From Eumeta japonica (Eukaryota; Arthropoda; Insecta; Lepidoptera; Psychidae), in NCBI GenBank assembly GCA_005406025.1, contig BGZK01000222.1, positions 248,001 through 312,000 on the forward strand: a DNA stretch of 64,000 bases. Direction: 5' to 3'. A program made the translations under genes and the position numbers. Below are positions 1-15,600 of the stretch, piece after piece; position 1 is the first letter of the stretch, and each line of letters begins with the position of its first letter. The notes beneath the pieces were generated by a model, which had not been told where the DNA came from, did not search any database, and saw nothing but the letters and a program-made list of their open reading frames with translations.

Positions 1-546
1 TTTATTGATTCTGATGAAATTATGCAGACAGGTTTGCTATGAAAATTGCTAAACAATTATATAAAGAAGTTACAAAAAAAAAAAATTTAGGGGTAGTTAT
101 CCAAACAAAAAATTGAAGAATTTAATTTTTTGTCACACTCCATTGCGTGGGGTATTGTTGGAGAGTTATTTAAAAAGGAACAGAAAGCCCCTAAGCGACT
201 TTTCCTTTGAGGTATATACTTTGCAATTTTTATTTTCAAAAGTAGACAATTTTTGTAACCTTTCCCTGTAACTTTTGAACCATGCATTTTAAAAACTTGA
301 AAATCACAGTACCCATCATTCAAATGTGTATTATGTTCGTACTACTTTATATAACACTTCTTAAAAATTTATCAGGGATGATGAAATATCTGTTTATTTT
401 AAAGGTAATGTAATTGAAAAATTTCACATAATTTTATCAATTAATGCAGAACCCTGGAAGTGGGTGTCCAACTCTCACCTAGGTCGTTCATTGCTCCTGC
501 CTGTGGAACTCTAAAAATTATGTTAATGTGTTATTTGTTTTTGCAG
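1..546. other. Sequence upstream of Ehbp1 coding exon 1
   Basis: AT-rich sequence ending in a pyrimidine tract and CAG acceptor. Around 100-300 is an imperfect minus-strand ORF (PTIPHAMECDKKLNSS) that looks repeat-derived, but I cannot place its family. Presumably part of the 5' UTR intron. Confidence 0.4.
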
Positions 547-665
547 TTTGATAAAAAAAGAATGGCGTCGGTGTGGAAGCGGCTCCAGCGGGTGAACAAA
601 CGCGCCGCTAAATTCCATTACACAGCCTCATATCATCGCATAGACTTGGAGACCAGCACTAAATG
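547..665 (+). CDS. Ehbp1: Ehbp1 coding exon 1 (start codon at 562)
   Basis: A T-rich tract and CAG end at 546, so 547-561 is 5' UTR inside a spliced exon; a noncoding first exon should lie upstream of this window or within 1-530. The coding part encodes the family-typical [20 protein letters not shown] start of the C2 domain. It ends TG|gtgatc, splitting a Trp codon (phase 2). Confidence 0.92.
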
Positions 666-3600
666 GTGATCTATTTTAATTACAATATTTTTGTTATATT
701 CCTTATAACATGTCCAGTAAAAATTATAATATGACAGGATTTACACTTAACTCAAAGTCAAAACTGGAAAAGACGGACGATCTCTTCTGAATCATCTTTC
801 CTTAAACAATCTGTGAGTTTATAAAAACATTGCTGGCTTCATCAAAGATATTGGTGAGAATCGGCTGTCATCTAAATCCAGTGGCCCGGTCATCACTGCT
901 CCCACATTATCTCGTATTTTTCATTTAATAATGTACATTATCAGGAGCTAAGAGCATCCGATAATGTAAGTTATGTGACAACCTAATTGATATAATCATA
1001 TTCTATACTGGTCAGCCAGCTATACAGACAAGACGTTGCATTGCTCTATGATATTATGCTCCTCCCCCTCAGACCAAATCTATCTTTCATACTTTAACAA
1101 AAATTTTCAAGTGTCACCATTTTCACACTGACTCCAATTTTTCATCTCTATGACCTTAGATGGTAGCGCAACATCTAACACATGCGTGCTTGCTGATTGG
1201 CCTTTATTCGTGTGTATCCAGCCTTCCATTATTTGAGGTAGAATTTTTTCAAACTGTAGACATGAACTAAGTGTCCAGCATTCACCCATCGAGTGATTCA
1301 AATTTATATGTATAATTTTCATTCTATAATTTTCCTACAGTTCTGTACAAACCCCTAATGGATTAATTTGAATGTTTCCTCTATAATTCTTCTTAGTACA
1401 TATAGATTTTCTAGCTCCTCAACTCTTCTGCATTCTTATACTTACCATGTTTCTTTTTTGCATCAATTTTTACTCCTATTATATTTCTTACACAGTTCTG
1501 CCTCCGAGCAATGCTACAATAACATGGATTTGCGATTTCTAAATAATTATTATCTAGAGAGAAATTTAGTTACCACTTAATAAACATGATGTGAGTGCCC
1601 TATCACATTGTATGCAAATTTATGTAACGGTAGAAACATTTCATCATTGGCACGCAGTCAAATTATAATTTACATCTAGATTGTCTACTTCTATTAATAT
1701 AAAATGTCCAAAATATGTCATCACAGCCGAAACTAGTTTTCGTTAGCCACATACTGACATGCAACATGTAGTCTTACCATTGGTTGTTTTTTTCAAAATA
1801 AAGTTTATTCTGATTGAAATCTTATATCACCACTTTTTTTCATAGCCTCTTTATAAAAATATTTCTTGAAAGTAATTTTTTATTTCATATAACATGCATT
1901 TGATTTTTGTTTAATCTATGTAAAATGTAATCAAAATTAACTTTATCAACCAATCACTTATTTTAATGCAACACAGATAATTATGGAATTTACATTAATG
2001 CAACTCACATTGTCGCAAGAATCACTAAAAATGCATACCCCTTATTTCATGCAACACCACTTCTACATACTTTCTACCTTTATTAGTTATGTTTGGGTAT
2101 TTGACATATGCATTATACATGCACAAGTCATTTGGTGCATTGTAGCTTGGCATAGTTTTGACATTTCATTTGTTGGTTGCTGTTTTTCAAGAGGTATTAA
2201 TGAAATATTTTCTAATGATCATCAAGAAATTGCGTTCCTTTTTAGATTTCCCTAGCCAAAATGGCAAGAACGTGGAACCCTTATAGTTTCGTTATGTCCT
2301 TCCATCTGTCCGTTGGTATGTCACAGGTATTTTACTACTACAAAATGCATATTGAAGAAATTTGGAGTATAAGTCTCTTGTATAAACCGCTACTTAGTTA
2401 TGTAGTTAAATAACAAAAATAAATATTTCTGGGGGGAGCAAATACTAGTAACAAAAACTCAAAAATTTTTTTTCAGCAAACGTCAATGTGTAGCACATAT
2501 TTAGATAGTTCTTTTAAAACAGTTTAAGGTTTCTATGCAATATTTTCGATTAAGAGATTATTTTAGGAAATATCTGTTTGAAAGTAGCATAACTTTTAAA
2601 CAGTATATCCAAAAAATATGAAAAAAATAGAAAATTATCTTGAACGTGTTTGGATAAACTGTTTTTGAGTTTTTGCCAAAAAAGCTTCCCAAAAAACCTA
2701 AGTGCTATGAAGATGCATTCTTTCCCTGGTGCATTTTTTCATACCATATTTTTGCATTTTGAAACTGTAGTATTTTAATTCATTTAAAATTTAATACCTA
2801 ATTATGTATTTAGGTAAATACATTAATATAATAATATATTACAGTAGTCATTTAATAGTAATAAAATATACTTAATATAAACTTTGTATCAAAGATTGTC
2901 ATATAATTGTTTATCAAAACCTATTTATTTACCCCTTCAAACCAAATAAGAATATTAGTATACGCCTAACTATCCAAAATTTCACAATACCAAACTAATA
3001 CAAAATTTCACTCCTAGTGCATTTGTAGCCTGACATGATTTTGGCTGTTTTTTGTATTTCCCTTTGTTCAACAGTAAATTACCCAATGACGAAACATAAA
3101 CATTGAAATGTCAAAATTCAATGTTAAATGTAACTTTATCAAAAACACATTTGCTAAACACACTAATAGCAGGCAAGTCAATGTTTAGGCAGGATGTGTC
3201 GGGGTTCGCTAGTACATTATATATGTAAACTTAGGTACATTCATATTAGAATAATCATTCATTTAAGAGTACAATTTTTGTAAAACTAAGTGGACTTTTA
3301 TTTAATATCCAGAAAGATATATGAATTTATTCAGTGCTAAACGTTAAAAAAAATATTATTTATTTTTTATGGTGGAAGTTTAAGTAGTAATTTACCACTC
3401 TATTGATAATATACGAGGAAGTGAAACCGATGAAAAAACAGGATGATATTCATTTGCTGAATGTGCATGAATCATGTATGTATTAGCGTGTAAGTGATAA
3501 GTTGCCAGTATTTCTATCTTTCAAACTTAATATCACACAGGCCATTTTAGAATATTTGACATACTAGTCATTGTCTGAGTCATCATCAGTGGTAATACTT

Positions 3601-6600
3601 TAAAATTCACCATTCTTAAATAATATTGCATTAAGATTTTGTTTGCGTATTATTGGGATAAATCTTTATAGTTTCTGTCAGTGTCCATAAAATTTCTTAC
3701 TGTTATTCCAGTATTGTTTTTCTTTTTTGGTGAAAAACTATTGATTCTTAATATCACATTAATACCTAGTTTTTGTTGACATTTCCTGATTAGTAACGAA
3801 TCCTGATTCAACCCTAAACAGACCCTCTTATATTGGTCATTACGGAGTTAAAACCAAAAGTGGATGAGTAGCATTCAGTTAGGACTATATGTTATCACGG
3901 AAACATTTTTATTTAATTATTAGCCGTTGTTGACTGCGACTTTGCAGGTGGTTATGATATATAACGTTTTAAAAAAACATCAAAGCTGTCCTTCATTTAT
4001 TTGTTGTCTTTCATCACCCATAGAAAATCTTAGACATCATGTGATGGGGTCTTATTCAAAGCCACAATATTTATAGCGATTTTTCTTCCTTTTCAAAAAT
4101 TTTATTAATTAAAAAAAAAAATAAGAAAGTTATGGATAGTTATGGATATATTTCTTTTGTGACACTCGCCCTGTCAAAAAATGTAACGGTAGGTAGGTAT
4201 TCATTTGTCCAAATCTATTCAGTAGGTACTTCAAATTAAAGAAATGTACTTTTTTCAAAAACTATTTAATGTACATATTTGGCTTCCTTATGATTTTATT
4301 GTATGCATAGAATACTCGGCGAAAATGATGTTAATGTACAGACACTGAAAACTTCGTGATAATCTATTCAAACTGCAAATGGCAGATATGATTACACCTA
4401 CAGATATGAACTAATTGTATTTTTGCAGGAAGCCAAATAAATTGAGCGTTGTGTGGACGCGTCGGTCGCGGCGCGTCGTCACTGAGCCACTGGAGTGGGA
4501 GCCCTCGCTTAAGGATCCTCTGAAGTACGTATTAAAAAATAAGTATTGTATGCCTGTGATGTCAAGTACTAAATCTTTACTGCCATACTATTTCCATTTT
4601 TTATTAGGATTTTGTGGCATTAGTGCAGGCTGTACATGTGCTTATGTGTGCAAATTGATCAATCTTTTCATGTCGCTGTAAGGGTTATGACTGAGTTTAA
4701 TGACAATATAATGATGGAAGAGTTTCATGTTTTTTTTTGCTGTATATTTTGATAATATAAGAACTAAGAAATACTATTCTTTATGTTCTTATTTGCATTC
4801 TGATAGTTTTATTTATGTCATTGCGATTTGTATGTGTTGAATGAGTTCTATGTGTAGGAAGACATTCAAGATGCATTATATTATTATTTGCTTGCTCTGT
4901 ATCTCAATACAATTGACACATTTCAAGTGTTAATACCTACAAAATAAAGATATTTTTAGATTGATCTGATTGAGTGGGTTGAGGGGGGATTCAAGTATAC
5001 TTGGACAAAGTAACAATTAACTACAGAAAACTATTCACATGTATTAGATAATTCTACTCTTCTACATTTATTTATAAATTCTATGCACAAAGTTGTATAA
5101 AAAACAAATTATTGTGTTTAGTTTGCATTTATATAGATGTAATTATTTTTTCAGAGGTTCAGTAATATATTCTATGCCAGAGAATAGGTCAGTGGCGGTG
5201 ACATTGTTCAAAGACTCACGCACCAACGAGCTCGAAGACAAGGATTGGACTTTTGTGCTAGAAGATGTTAGTATTGCCATTAGACATTAATAATGAACCT
5301 ATAAAAAGCTCCTAATCCATATCAGTGATGACTTTTAGCAATACTAGAAAAAGTTATAATGCTTATCACATTTTTAAAATTTATATAATAAAATATATAA
5401 ATGTTCTTGACATTCTTTTATGTCAAATATGCACAAGTTTAGTTGAAGACAGAGTTATTTATAATAATAATATAAATACACGCCTATTTACCAGAAGGGT
5501 GGGCAGAGACTATAGATTTCCATGTGGTACAATCTTTGCATATCTCTCTTGCTTCACTGATATCCTTCAATTTTTTATGCAACCCGGTTTCGGGTGTTTA
5601 AAATTTGGTCCTTTTAAAATAGTTTAGTTTTATAATGTTATAAGTTTTAGTATCATAACAGATGTTTACTTATATGAATATCTGCTTTACCACTACATAT
5701 ACTTACTTAATGGGTTAAGTGTTCTGGTTCATTCCGTGGTACATATTCATTTGATTGATGGAACGAGGACAACTCAAGTGGTTAAATAAAAATATGCACT
5801 GTGTCTGGTTTATTGCAGGAATGTTGTACATAAGATTAAATTCATGTTGCAATCACCTTACAACTGAACAGTTATGTGTTTTTAACGTGTTTTACCGAAA
5901 TTAGCAAAACTGAATGCTGTGAATGGGATCACCTGAATATCTATATATACATATGTTTATGATCAGTTTTTTCATATACTATTTCATGTAAACCTCTCAG
6001 AAGAAGGAAAGTTCACGATTGTCGCACTGTAAAATATGTTTAATTTAATTTAACCCACTTTTCTCGCAATTTTCCACTGTTTCTTGGGAAAAAAAAAACT
6101 ACGTGATATTTGGCGGGACCTCCCTCCTCCCCAAGCGCCTCACGTGATTAATGGCCACCCCATTGCATCACATATGCTAAATGCAGGAGTCTCACTTGCA
6201 CTCATCTACTTTTTTATAACACACATGAATACTAACTTGTTTACTAGATTCTGTATACATTAAAAACTACTATTCTCGCCAGATGAATTCAATGAGCAGG
6301 TCTGTTTATCAGCTAAATGATCATGAAATGTGGAATAAACTTACATCATGAAAGGGGTTTTTTCAGCATTTTGAAATTTAATTAACTTTCATTGCATATT
6401 CTTATCGTCATGTATGAAGACTATTTTTACTTAAAACAATGTTTTATCTTTTTCTAAACATAACAGATGAATGACTAGCTTCTTTTAAATACTTATTTAC
6501 GAGATTCTTGTTACAATTTTTAAAAAAATATAATACTGTGTTCAATCGATTATACATATATTCATAATCTACCTTTTTGAAACAGTTTTGCTAAAGAAAC

Positions 6601-9600
6601 CATAGTCATTGAAGTAAATTTTTAAGAAAAATAACTCAGAACGTTGACGCGTAAATTCACGAAGTACACCCTTAGCGCCTTAGCGACGTCTGACGGATGC
6701 GCGCACCCACTGCCTACCCCGCCCATGCCGTCAATAAAAGTCTCACGCAGCGTGCCAAGCGACAATGAATCGCAATCCAGCCGCGCGCGATCAACGACGG
6801 GACGCGAGGCTTTAGAGGTTTAGGTATTTTGTTATAAAATGTTATGTTTACGATAATGACGTTTTTGAAACTGAGATTGTCTATAATTAATATTGTAGTA
6901 TTTAATAACAATGCTTTTCCCTGCTATTGAATATCCAAAAAAACGTAATTTACTGTGGGGGAGTTGTAGATGTGACGTTACTGCGACTTTAAAACTTTTT
7001 AGTGAAACTTTACCCTGACAGTCAACAAACTTCAAGTCCACAAGTTATGTGTGCTATATATTGTTTACCCGAAAATTTGCCTTGTTTATTTAGAGGTGAG
7101 TGGAACTACATAATTTTTTTAAAAATAGTACATTACATAGCCCGAGGCGAGGCAGAATTCAAGTTCGTCACATTCATCTCGGGCACGCTGCACGACGCGT
7201 GGGTGTGTTCTGGTCGAGCATTTTGTAAGGTTGTGTCTATATTTTTTTATATTGTGAATATACAATACTTTTAGTGATATAATTTTGTTATAGTTATTGT
7301 GGCAATTGTGGCAAAGTTGTTCTAAAAAAGAATTAGAATATGAATATTTGTGAAAAGATGCATAATCGATTCCATCCTGTATGCTATAATAAAACTGTAG
7401 ATCCATTGTGTTTGTACATTGAAAATGTTTGCCAAAAACTAATTGTGGGTGATATAGGGAGTCTAAGTGATTACAATAAGGCTATTTTTAAAAACCTGTC
7501 TGTTTGAAAACACTTATTAAAAACATTTAGACAAATTTTTTATGGGATATTCTAAAGTAACTTGAGTGTAACTTGAACAAAGCCGAGGGTGAATGCAAAT
7601 TAAAATATCATGTGTTTCTTCATTTTATGACGGTTTTTATCCACGCAAATGAACTACGGACAAAGGATAGGCTGAAATAAAATAATTTTCATACTAACTT
7701 AAGTCACGCCTTATCCATATCTGGTTGCAAAATTGTTTTGAAATCTGTCTAGGTGTTTTTATTTGAAAGAGGAACACATAAATTTAACTTTTATCGTATA
7801 AGTATCATATGCATGTCCAGGTGTCTACGACGGGTAAACGACGCCGCCTCGCGGTCAGTCCCATCAACATGCGCAAATATGCCAGCCTGGAACCCACACA
7901 GCGCCCTCTGGTCGTCACATTGGAACCTACCACACAAAAGATAGTCTCTGCAACTTTACATTTAACCATACATTGTGTGTTGCTGAGAGAAGGGCAGGCT
8001 ACGTAAGTTATGCCCGTAAACTTACTGGATACATCAAACTTGTATGAACATTAACGCATTAAGATTTTGTCTCTTATTATATAATGGGTATAATTAGTAT
8101 ATAATAGCATTGAAATAATGCTAATCGAATCATACATTGCACATACAAATTACATAGTGTCTTTTTTTCTTACATGATTAAGTAGTTTTTAACTTTTTTT
8201 TCTTACTGTTATTGGGAATTACATTCATACAAAATAGAAAACTAGCAAAATATATAATTATTGTGCTAATAAATACAGAATAGGCTCTATCCTTTAAACT
8301 AGAAAAGTAGTTTTTTTTAAATATGTGAATTTTGATTTATCCAACAATTCTCAATATTGCTGTCTATAGTTTCGTTCACGATATATTGACATGCCTATAA
8401 TGTTATTTACCTTCTGCCTTCAGCTCCATCTGCATAGACAAAATAAATTCCTTCATCTTCATTTACAATTAAGCATGATATATTTATGCTTTTATATTTG
8501 AAAACAATTCTGAGTATATATATAGAAATTTGAGTCAGTTTTCTTCTATCAACTATTGATTGATAATAGAACCATGAGAACACTTTTGACATTAGTGAAA
8601 ATTAAATGCCATGCTCCCATACCACATTTTTGTGTTACAGTATGGTCGAATACTTACTTTCTGTTTGTTTTAGTGTTGTCTTTGTCTCAATCATATGGCG
8701 GATCATATCATTTTATAATTTAGAATATTAAATTTCATATAAATTGTATATTTAAAAAAATGTATTTTTTGTTGCATTTCTTTTTAATTAAATTAAGTGA
8801 ATTTTCCTTGCATAGTTTCCAATATGAGACAGTCGGAAAATGCGCACTTGTCCCTCATTTTTAGTTATTTTTGAAGTATATTTTTTGTTCACTAATGGTG
8901 AAAGAAAACATGTGAGAAAAATTAAATTTATAATTTTACAAATTAAATATAGACAACTTCCTAAAATGAAGTGTAGAGGTCATTAAAAAAGGCTACAGAA
9001 GGTTTTAATTCATTTTATTAATATAATAAAGAACAATGGTGCAATTATTATAATAACATTTAAGAATTGTGATTAGAAACCACTTTATTGTTTTGTTGAT
9101 TTTTGATTTAAATTTGAAATCAATTAATTATAAATATTTACTAAATAAATGCATTTCCAGTGATGAGGATATGCAGTCGCTTGCTTCTTTGTTGTCGGTC
9201 AACAACAACTCTGATATTGCCGTTCTGGAAGATTTGGACGAAGATGACTTCAGTATGTCTGATAAGTCAACAAGACAGGTAAGCAGCCAATGCACTTTAT
9301 GTAACATGCTATAGCAGTTTTACTATAGTAGTTTTGATTAATAGGCTATTTTATATAAGTAAAATGTTTAGTTACAATGTTGTAAGTGTAATATTAGTGG
9401 GTATAAGTTTAATATTAATATTAATGCCAATATGCAGTGGTTTTATTTAAAATAGTAATTCATATGTTGTAAATGTAAGTCTAGATATCAAATTCAATTT
9501 TGTTTATTAAGAAAATTTTGTTTCATAATTATATATTTTATATAAAATTGTATGAACAAGGTCTTTTATATGCAGAAATTAATGTTTAAGTTTACTATGT

Positions 9601-12600
9601 TTTGACAACATTACTGTTATTATGGATAAATTATTAAATATTTGTTTCCCGCAGTGTATAGATAATTTTTTTTTTCAATAAATTAGGTAATATGTGTCAA
9701 AAGGGTTACAATTTAGGTCTAACATATAAGTTAAACATATAAGTTTCTATACACTATGTGATTGTAATCTGTTACATGTCCTAAATAAATGAATAAATAA
9801 AAGCAAGTTTAAATTTTATTTGGAGATAATTGATCAGACTTGTCTTAGTACTGTGTTCCAAAACGTTTCAATTAAATAAAACATCTCATTTGAGCGTATC
9901 AAATCTGATATAATTTACATTGATTCCAGATGTTAGACCTTAGGCAACAGGTTGAAGAAATGACTCAAAGTCTTACGAATAGTGACATAGCGGCTACTCC
10001 CAATAGTGTGCAGTCATTGAACTTTGACAATTCGAGGACCCCCACAGCTCCCATGACCCCCGTCACTCCGGTGCCCTATGACGAAAGCCAGCTGACACCC
10101 AAAGTGCCCGAGCTGGACCTGAAAATCACAGAAGCGCCCAGTTATCCCAAATCTAGGCCAGAATTATTATCGAACCTCACGAAGCTAGCCATGAAAACGG
10201 AACCGCCGTCGACCAAATTCGTAACACACGCGCCAATCGCGAAAACCACGACAGAGATAAAAGCAACGGAACCGACTGTGAAAGGAGTCGTGTTCAAGAC
10301 GAAGCATCTGTCGAAGCACAACCTCAAGCCGTTGGAGCTGAAAACGAACCTGAACGACATAACGAAAGACCAGAATGAGAACAACAGACGTGCCAGCACG
10401 TCGCCAGAAGATAAAACACCCGTCGGGGAGCTGGACAAGATGTTTCCGGGTAAATTAGACAGAGATAAGACACCGGTGAGTTTAAATATCAAAGTGCTTT
10501 TATTACTTTCAGTAACTTGTATATATATAAATTTATTATTGGTCTTTCCAAAAAGGTCCTAAGGACTAATATAGATTTGTACTGAAGCTTTTTTATAATG
10601 TTGATTTTAAATGAATGCTTAAAATTGCTCTCCCAACTTGTTTTTTAAAAATGTTGCTCAACAAGCTTAGATAATCTTAGATATTGAATATGCGGGGTAG
10701 GTGAAAAAATTCACATTGGAGTATTCAATTATATTTATCTTCAGGTGCAAGATCTATTAGAGTGGTGCAGAGAGGTAACATCTGAGTATAGGCAATGCAA
10801 AGTGACCAATTTGACCACGAGCTGGAGAAACGGCATTGCGTTTTGTGCAGTGATACATCATTTTAGACCAGATTTAATGTGAGTATTTTCTGTGCTAGTA
10901 AAGAAATTATTTATTCACAGATATGAATTTATACAACTCATATTTTATAATTTCTCATTGCTGAGTATGAATGTCCTAGAGTATTATCAGAGAAACTATG
11001 GTCTAATTCTATAGTTCTGAAAATGACTACATGCTTATTTGGAACTTCAGATATATTTGAAGATTTTGATAAGCTTTCCATTATCATACATCGATATTCC
11101 ATCACAATTTTGCCTTTCACTGACAAAGCAAATCATGATTAATATTTTCTTCTACATAGAGTTAAAAAAAAAAAACAAAATTTCTCATGTAGTATGTTAT
11201 TACAAGGTCATCACTGCTTTCAAATATGCATCAATGTAAATGCATTTAACCTTATTTTAGAATTCTGATCTCACATACATAGTTTGACATAGTACACACT
11301 AGTTGATAGTGACTTTCCACAAAACACTCCATCTAGAATTTGTCTTTATTTTAATTTTTTTATTCATTAAATTTTATAATTTTTAAATGAGTTAATACCA
11401 TTGTTCGTTGGATCTTGAAAAATTGGATAGCTGTTCTTCTGTTTCAGTGATTTTTCTGGTCTGCAGCCCGATGATGCAGAACAAAACTTGAGGATAGCCT
11501 TCGATGTAAGCGCCAAATTAGGCATATCGCAGGTGCTCACTGCTGCCGATATATGCAGCAAACCCGTGCCTGACAAACTGGCCGTAAGTAAATGTACATT
11601 TTAATGACATTCGAGTTTCATTGCCTGGTCATAAATGAAAAGATGAAAAAAAATTTAATCAAGTATGACTCTTTAGTTGTTGTCATACGATGGTGATTAA
11701 AATGTCATACTACGAAAAGAACGGTTGTCCTAGCCCATGTGTCATTTCTAGTATGGATTTTCTCTAACTTTAAAGTCACAAAATTTTATGCTAAAATACT
11801 TCAGATGTACATTTCAGTTGAACATAAAATAAAATATATATATAGGTATATAACTTTGCTTCCGCCATTTTCTAGGTGGCGTTAGCGACAAATTGACGTC
11901 AAATAAAAAAATCATAAACAGCTTGCAATTCTCTTAGGTATTTTGTGAAGCATAGGCAGTTGATTTGTGTTTACATAAGTCACACTTAGAATTGACCACT
12001 TTGTATAAACAGTTGACAGTGGTCAACAGTTTTTACAAATTGCGAGTGGGTAGTGTTTCTCTTAGTGGTTCCATTGAATGTAGCGATATATTGATCTCTA
12101 CAGACACTATTTTGAAAAATAATAATGATAAAAATAACTTGCTATTTTGCTCAGTTTTTGATTTTATGTGGACTTTCAGTTTGACCCATGTACATCATAT
12201 AATTATTGTCGATTAAAAATGTTAATTTATGAACGGAATTCTCTTAATTTGTGGGAGGTGTTAATTAATTTTTTTAATATTCATAAATCTGCTGCTGGGA
12301 CTCACTGAATGCCCTCAGATATGTGTGATGAGCCTGCTATGAGTGAAAGAATATGTTGTGAGTAGTTGCAAAAACGGTGATTTTTGCATAAAAGATTGGT
12401 ATAGTAGGGGAAAATCGAAAATTTTTGAAAAAAAAAAAATTAAAATAATTTTTGATGAAGATTCATGTCATAGTCAAGGTAGTTGGCAAGATCTGTACTT
12501 GTGAACAGCTGCTTGAAAGACAAAAACAGGATTCCTGAATCGCATTATGACTGGTGACGAAAAATAGGTTTTGTATGATAACTCTACCCGCTGAAAATCA

Positions 12601-15600
12601 CGAGGATATCCCGGGGATAAAAGCGCCCGCAACACATCGAAAAGCACGAAAAAAATATTTTGCAACAAGGCAATGTTCGGCCTCGTGTTGCCAAAGTTGT
12701 CCAAACATACTTAGAGATGTCGGAATGGGAAGTCTTACCCCATCTGCCCTACCTTATTCTCCAGACATTGCTCCCTCTGATTATCACCTATTGATTGCAC
12801 ATGACTATGGAGACCAACACTTTTGGTCTTATGAACAAGTCTAAAATTGAATTGATTCGTGGATCACTTCAAAAGATGATCAATTCTTTCATAATGGGAT
12901 TCAATTGCTGCAGGAAAGATGAAAAAAATAATGGCAAACAATGGACAATACTTTGAAACATAAATGTACAATCAGTTTTTAACAATGAAGCTTTGAATTT
13001 AAAAAAAAACTGCAGAAGCAAAATTATATCCCAATAGAATGTTATAAATTTCTCTTGTTATAAGGTATTCTTCCATACATTAAGATTTACAAAAGGTTTT
13101 TGATTATTTTCTGACATATATTTTTTGAAAAGGCCTGAAATGAGGTGTTTGTGTGTACATTTTTTTTAGTCGTACTATTTATTAGACATACCCAGTTAAA
13201 ATTGTATTAATATGTTCTATACATCTTCTAAACTGTTATTGAAATATTCCATTATGTATGGTGTTACTGTATGTCGCCAGAAAACGTCTGTCTATTGAAA
13301 AACTGGTAATACCGCATTTCTACATGATGGAAAACATTTTAAATATTGTGTCATTAAAAAATTGAAGTTATAAATGGGAAAATTTAAACATACTTTTGAC
13401 ATTCTAATATTAAGATTGCTAATATTAAGCGAGTATCATTGCTATTTTGTTTTTACAAAAACATATAAGCTGGGGCCCAAGAAAGAATATACAAAAAATT
13501 TCTTCAGAGGAAATGCGTAGATAATGTTTTACTTATTGTCATTGAAAGACTGGGCAAAATGTCCTCTCTTTAAATTATGATTGATTTTTCATCACGGTAA
13601 TATTTCACTACACTTCATCAAGTGCACAATCAGCATTTTTTAGTGTAGAAGTTATATTTTATTCAAAGTATCCCGGCATCGCATTTTGTTGCTTTTTACG
13701 TTTTAAAAGTAAATGAGATGCTCCCAAGAATGGGATTCTTACATGTTGGAGAATGATGACTCCTAAAAAGGTAGTACCATAACGAAAATGAGTTGATAGT
13801 TTATCCAAGTTATTATTTTTTATAATAAAGAATAAAGGGGTGTGTAGGTAGAGTGGTGGGGAGAGTATTTCAAAATATTTGATTAACTTGGCATATTTTC
13901 TGTCTTCAGATAGTGTAAAAATTAAAATGTAATACTCACTCTTTTAATATTTATTTTACAGATAATGACATATCTATTTCAACTGAGGGCACATTTCACG
14001 GGCAGTGAACTGCATGTGGAACAACTTGGTTAGTTTTTATTTATTTGTACGGCTGTTGAATATAAATACAGTTATTAAATGATATTTTTTCTTTATTCAG
14101 TATAGAATAAACTTGGTAAAAATAGTGAAAATAGAATTGTGAATGGTTATTAAACAAGGAAATTATTAAATGTTAAAGTTCATTTTCCATCTTTTTTTCT
14201 TGCAAAATAGTGTTTTACATCTATTTTATAAATATGTCATTAAGGCTTTGTATTATTAATTTAAAATATTTGTATGTTGATTGTTTTTATAGTTATGTGA
14301 AAATAACTATATTTTTCACTTTTTCAAGAAAAGGAGCTTTAATCAATAAAAAATGATATTTTTTTTAGTAAACTTATAGTAGGCAATCAAAGCACTTATT
14401 GCAAATCAAAAAAAATATTTGTTAAAATTACTAGAAATTCGAAAAGAAAAGTTATAAAATATCCTCTAAAAATCTATATATATTTTGATTTGCATGTAAG
14501 CTGTCATTGTTTTGAAGGACTTGAAAATATATAAGAATTAATTACAATAATGTTTTCAAAATTATGTTGAAACTGATTATCAATAAATGTATAAAATTTT
14601 GTAAACAACATTTACAAACATCGATTTACAGGCAACGACCTGACGGAGTCGTCCTACCTCGTCGGCCGACACGACACCGACGGGTCTCTGCCTCAGGAGC
14701 TGTTCAGCCGGGAGATCAGCACGCGTCGCAGCCGAAATCTGACCAACAAGCCGCGACCTATGTCAGTATATTTATATATTGAATAAAATCTTAAACTGGT
14801 TTTTGTTCGATTGTCTATGCGTTTGTACACACTGATGTATACAGTGGTTGTACCAATTTGGATGTGATTATTGGTGACGTGTTTCGATGAGCTTGGACCT
14901 TATTGGCTGTTTTTTCAATATTAATTGTATCTGATTCCACCTGAGTGTTTTTCAGTATCTTTACATTTTGTTAGATCCATTTGATTTAGTTTGGGATTTT
15001 TATATGTGTTTCATCTGATGTTGCAAAGGACATGATAGCTTTTCACTCTGTTTTGTTTACGTTTTTTTAAGTTAGTCTCATTCTCGATTTCAATTCAGTC
15101 TCTACTTTCAATTCTGTTTCTCATCCTGTGTGCCATTTCGACTATGCTACCAGTCACGGTTCCGATTTAGACCAAGATGTAGCAAATGCGAGAAGTGTCA
15201 CAATGAGTTTTGGGCTATATTACTCATGGTCAGTGTGGTTTTCTATGAAAGAATTTTTAGAATATTTAGTAGCAGAAATAAGAAGATGAAGCTAAGTTTT
15301 TTTTAAAGCTTTTGGTTCGCGCGGACAGCATAAATAGTAAGATACATAATAAGTAAGAAATGAGAATTGTTGGCTTCTAATCAGCAGTTGCTGTTCAATT
15401 TAATTGCAGTGACATATGATTTTATCAATCATCAAAATGATCAATCAGTTTAATTGATTGAATCTCCAAATTTAAAATTTCTAGAATTAATCACGATTTT
15501 GTACATTATTGTATTAGTATATATAACTTTTTATTCCTATTAATTTTCAGTTCTCAAGAATCTTACGATTCTCGCAATTCCCAAGAAAGAACTGTGAGCC

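Larger units (their letters stand above)
5267..7820 (+). other. Ehbp1 intron 3
   Basis: Contains a dispersed repeat (5455-5610), a MITE end fragment (6095-6178), a CpG-rich block (about 6640-6810) and a GC-rich possible cassette exon (7141-7224). Confidence 0.75.

Noticed and set aside
10142..10492. Minus-strand 116-codon ORF
   Set aside because: Antisense shadow of Ehbp1 exon 6, with no homology.
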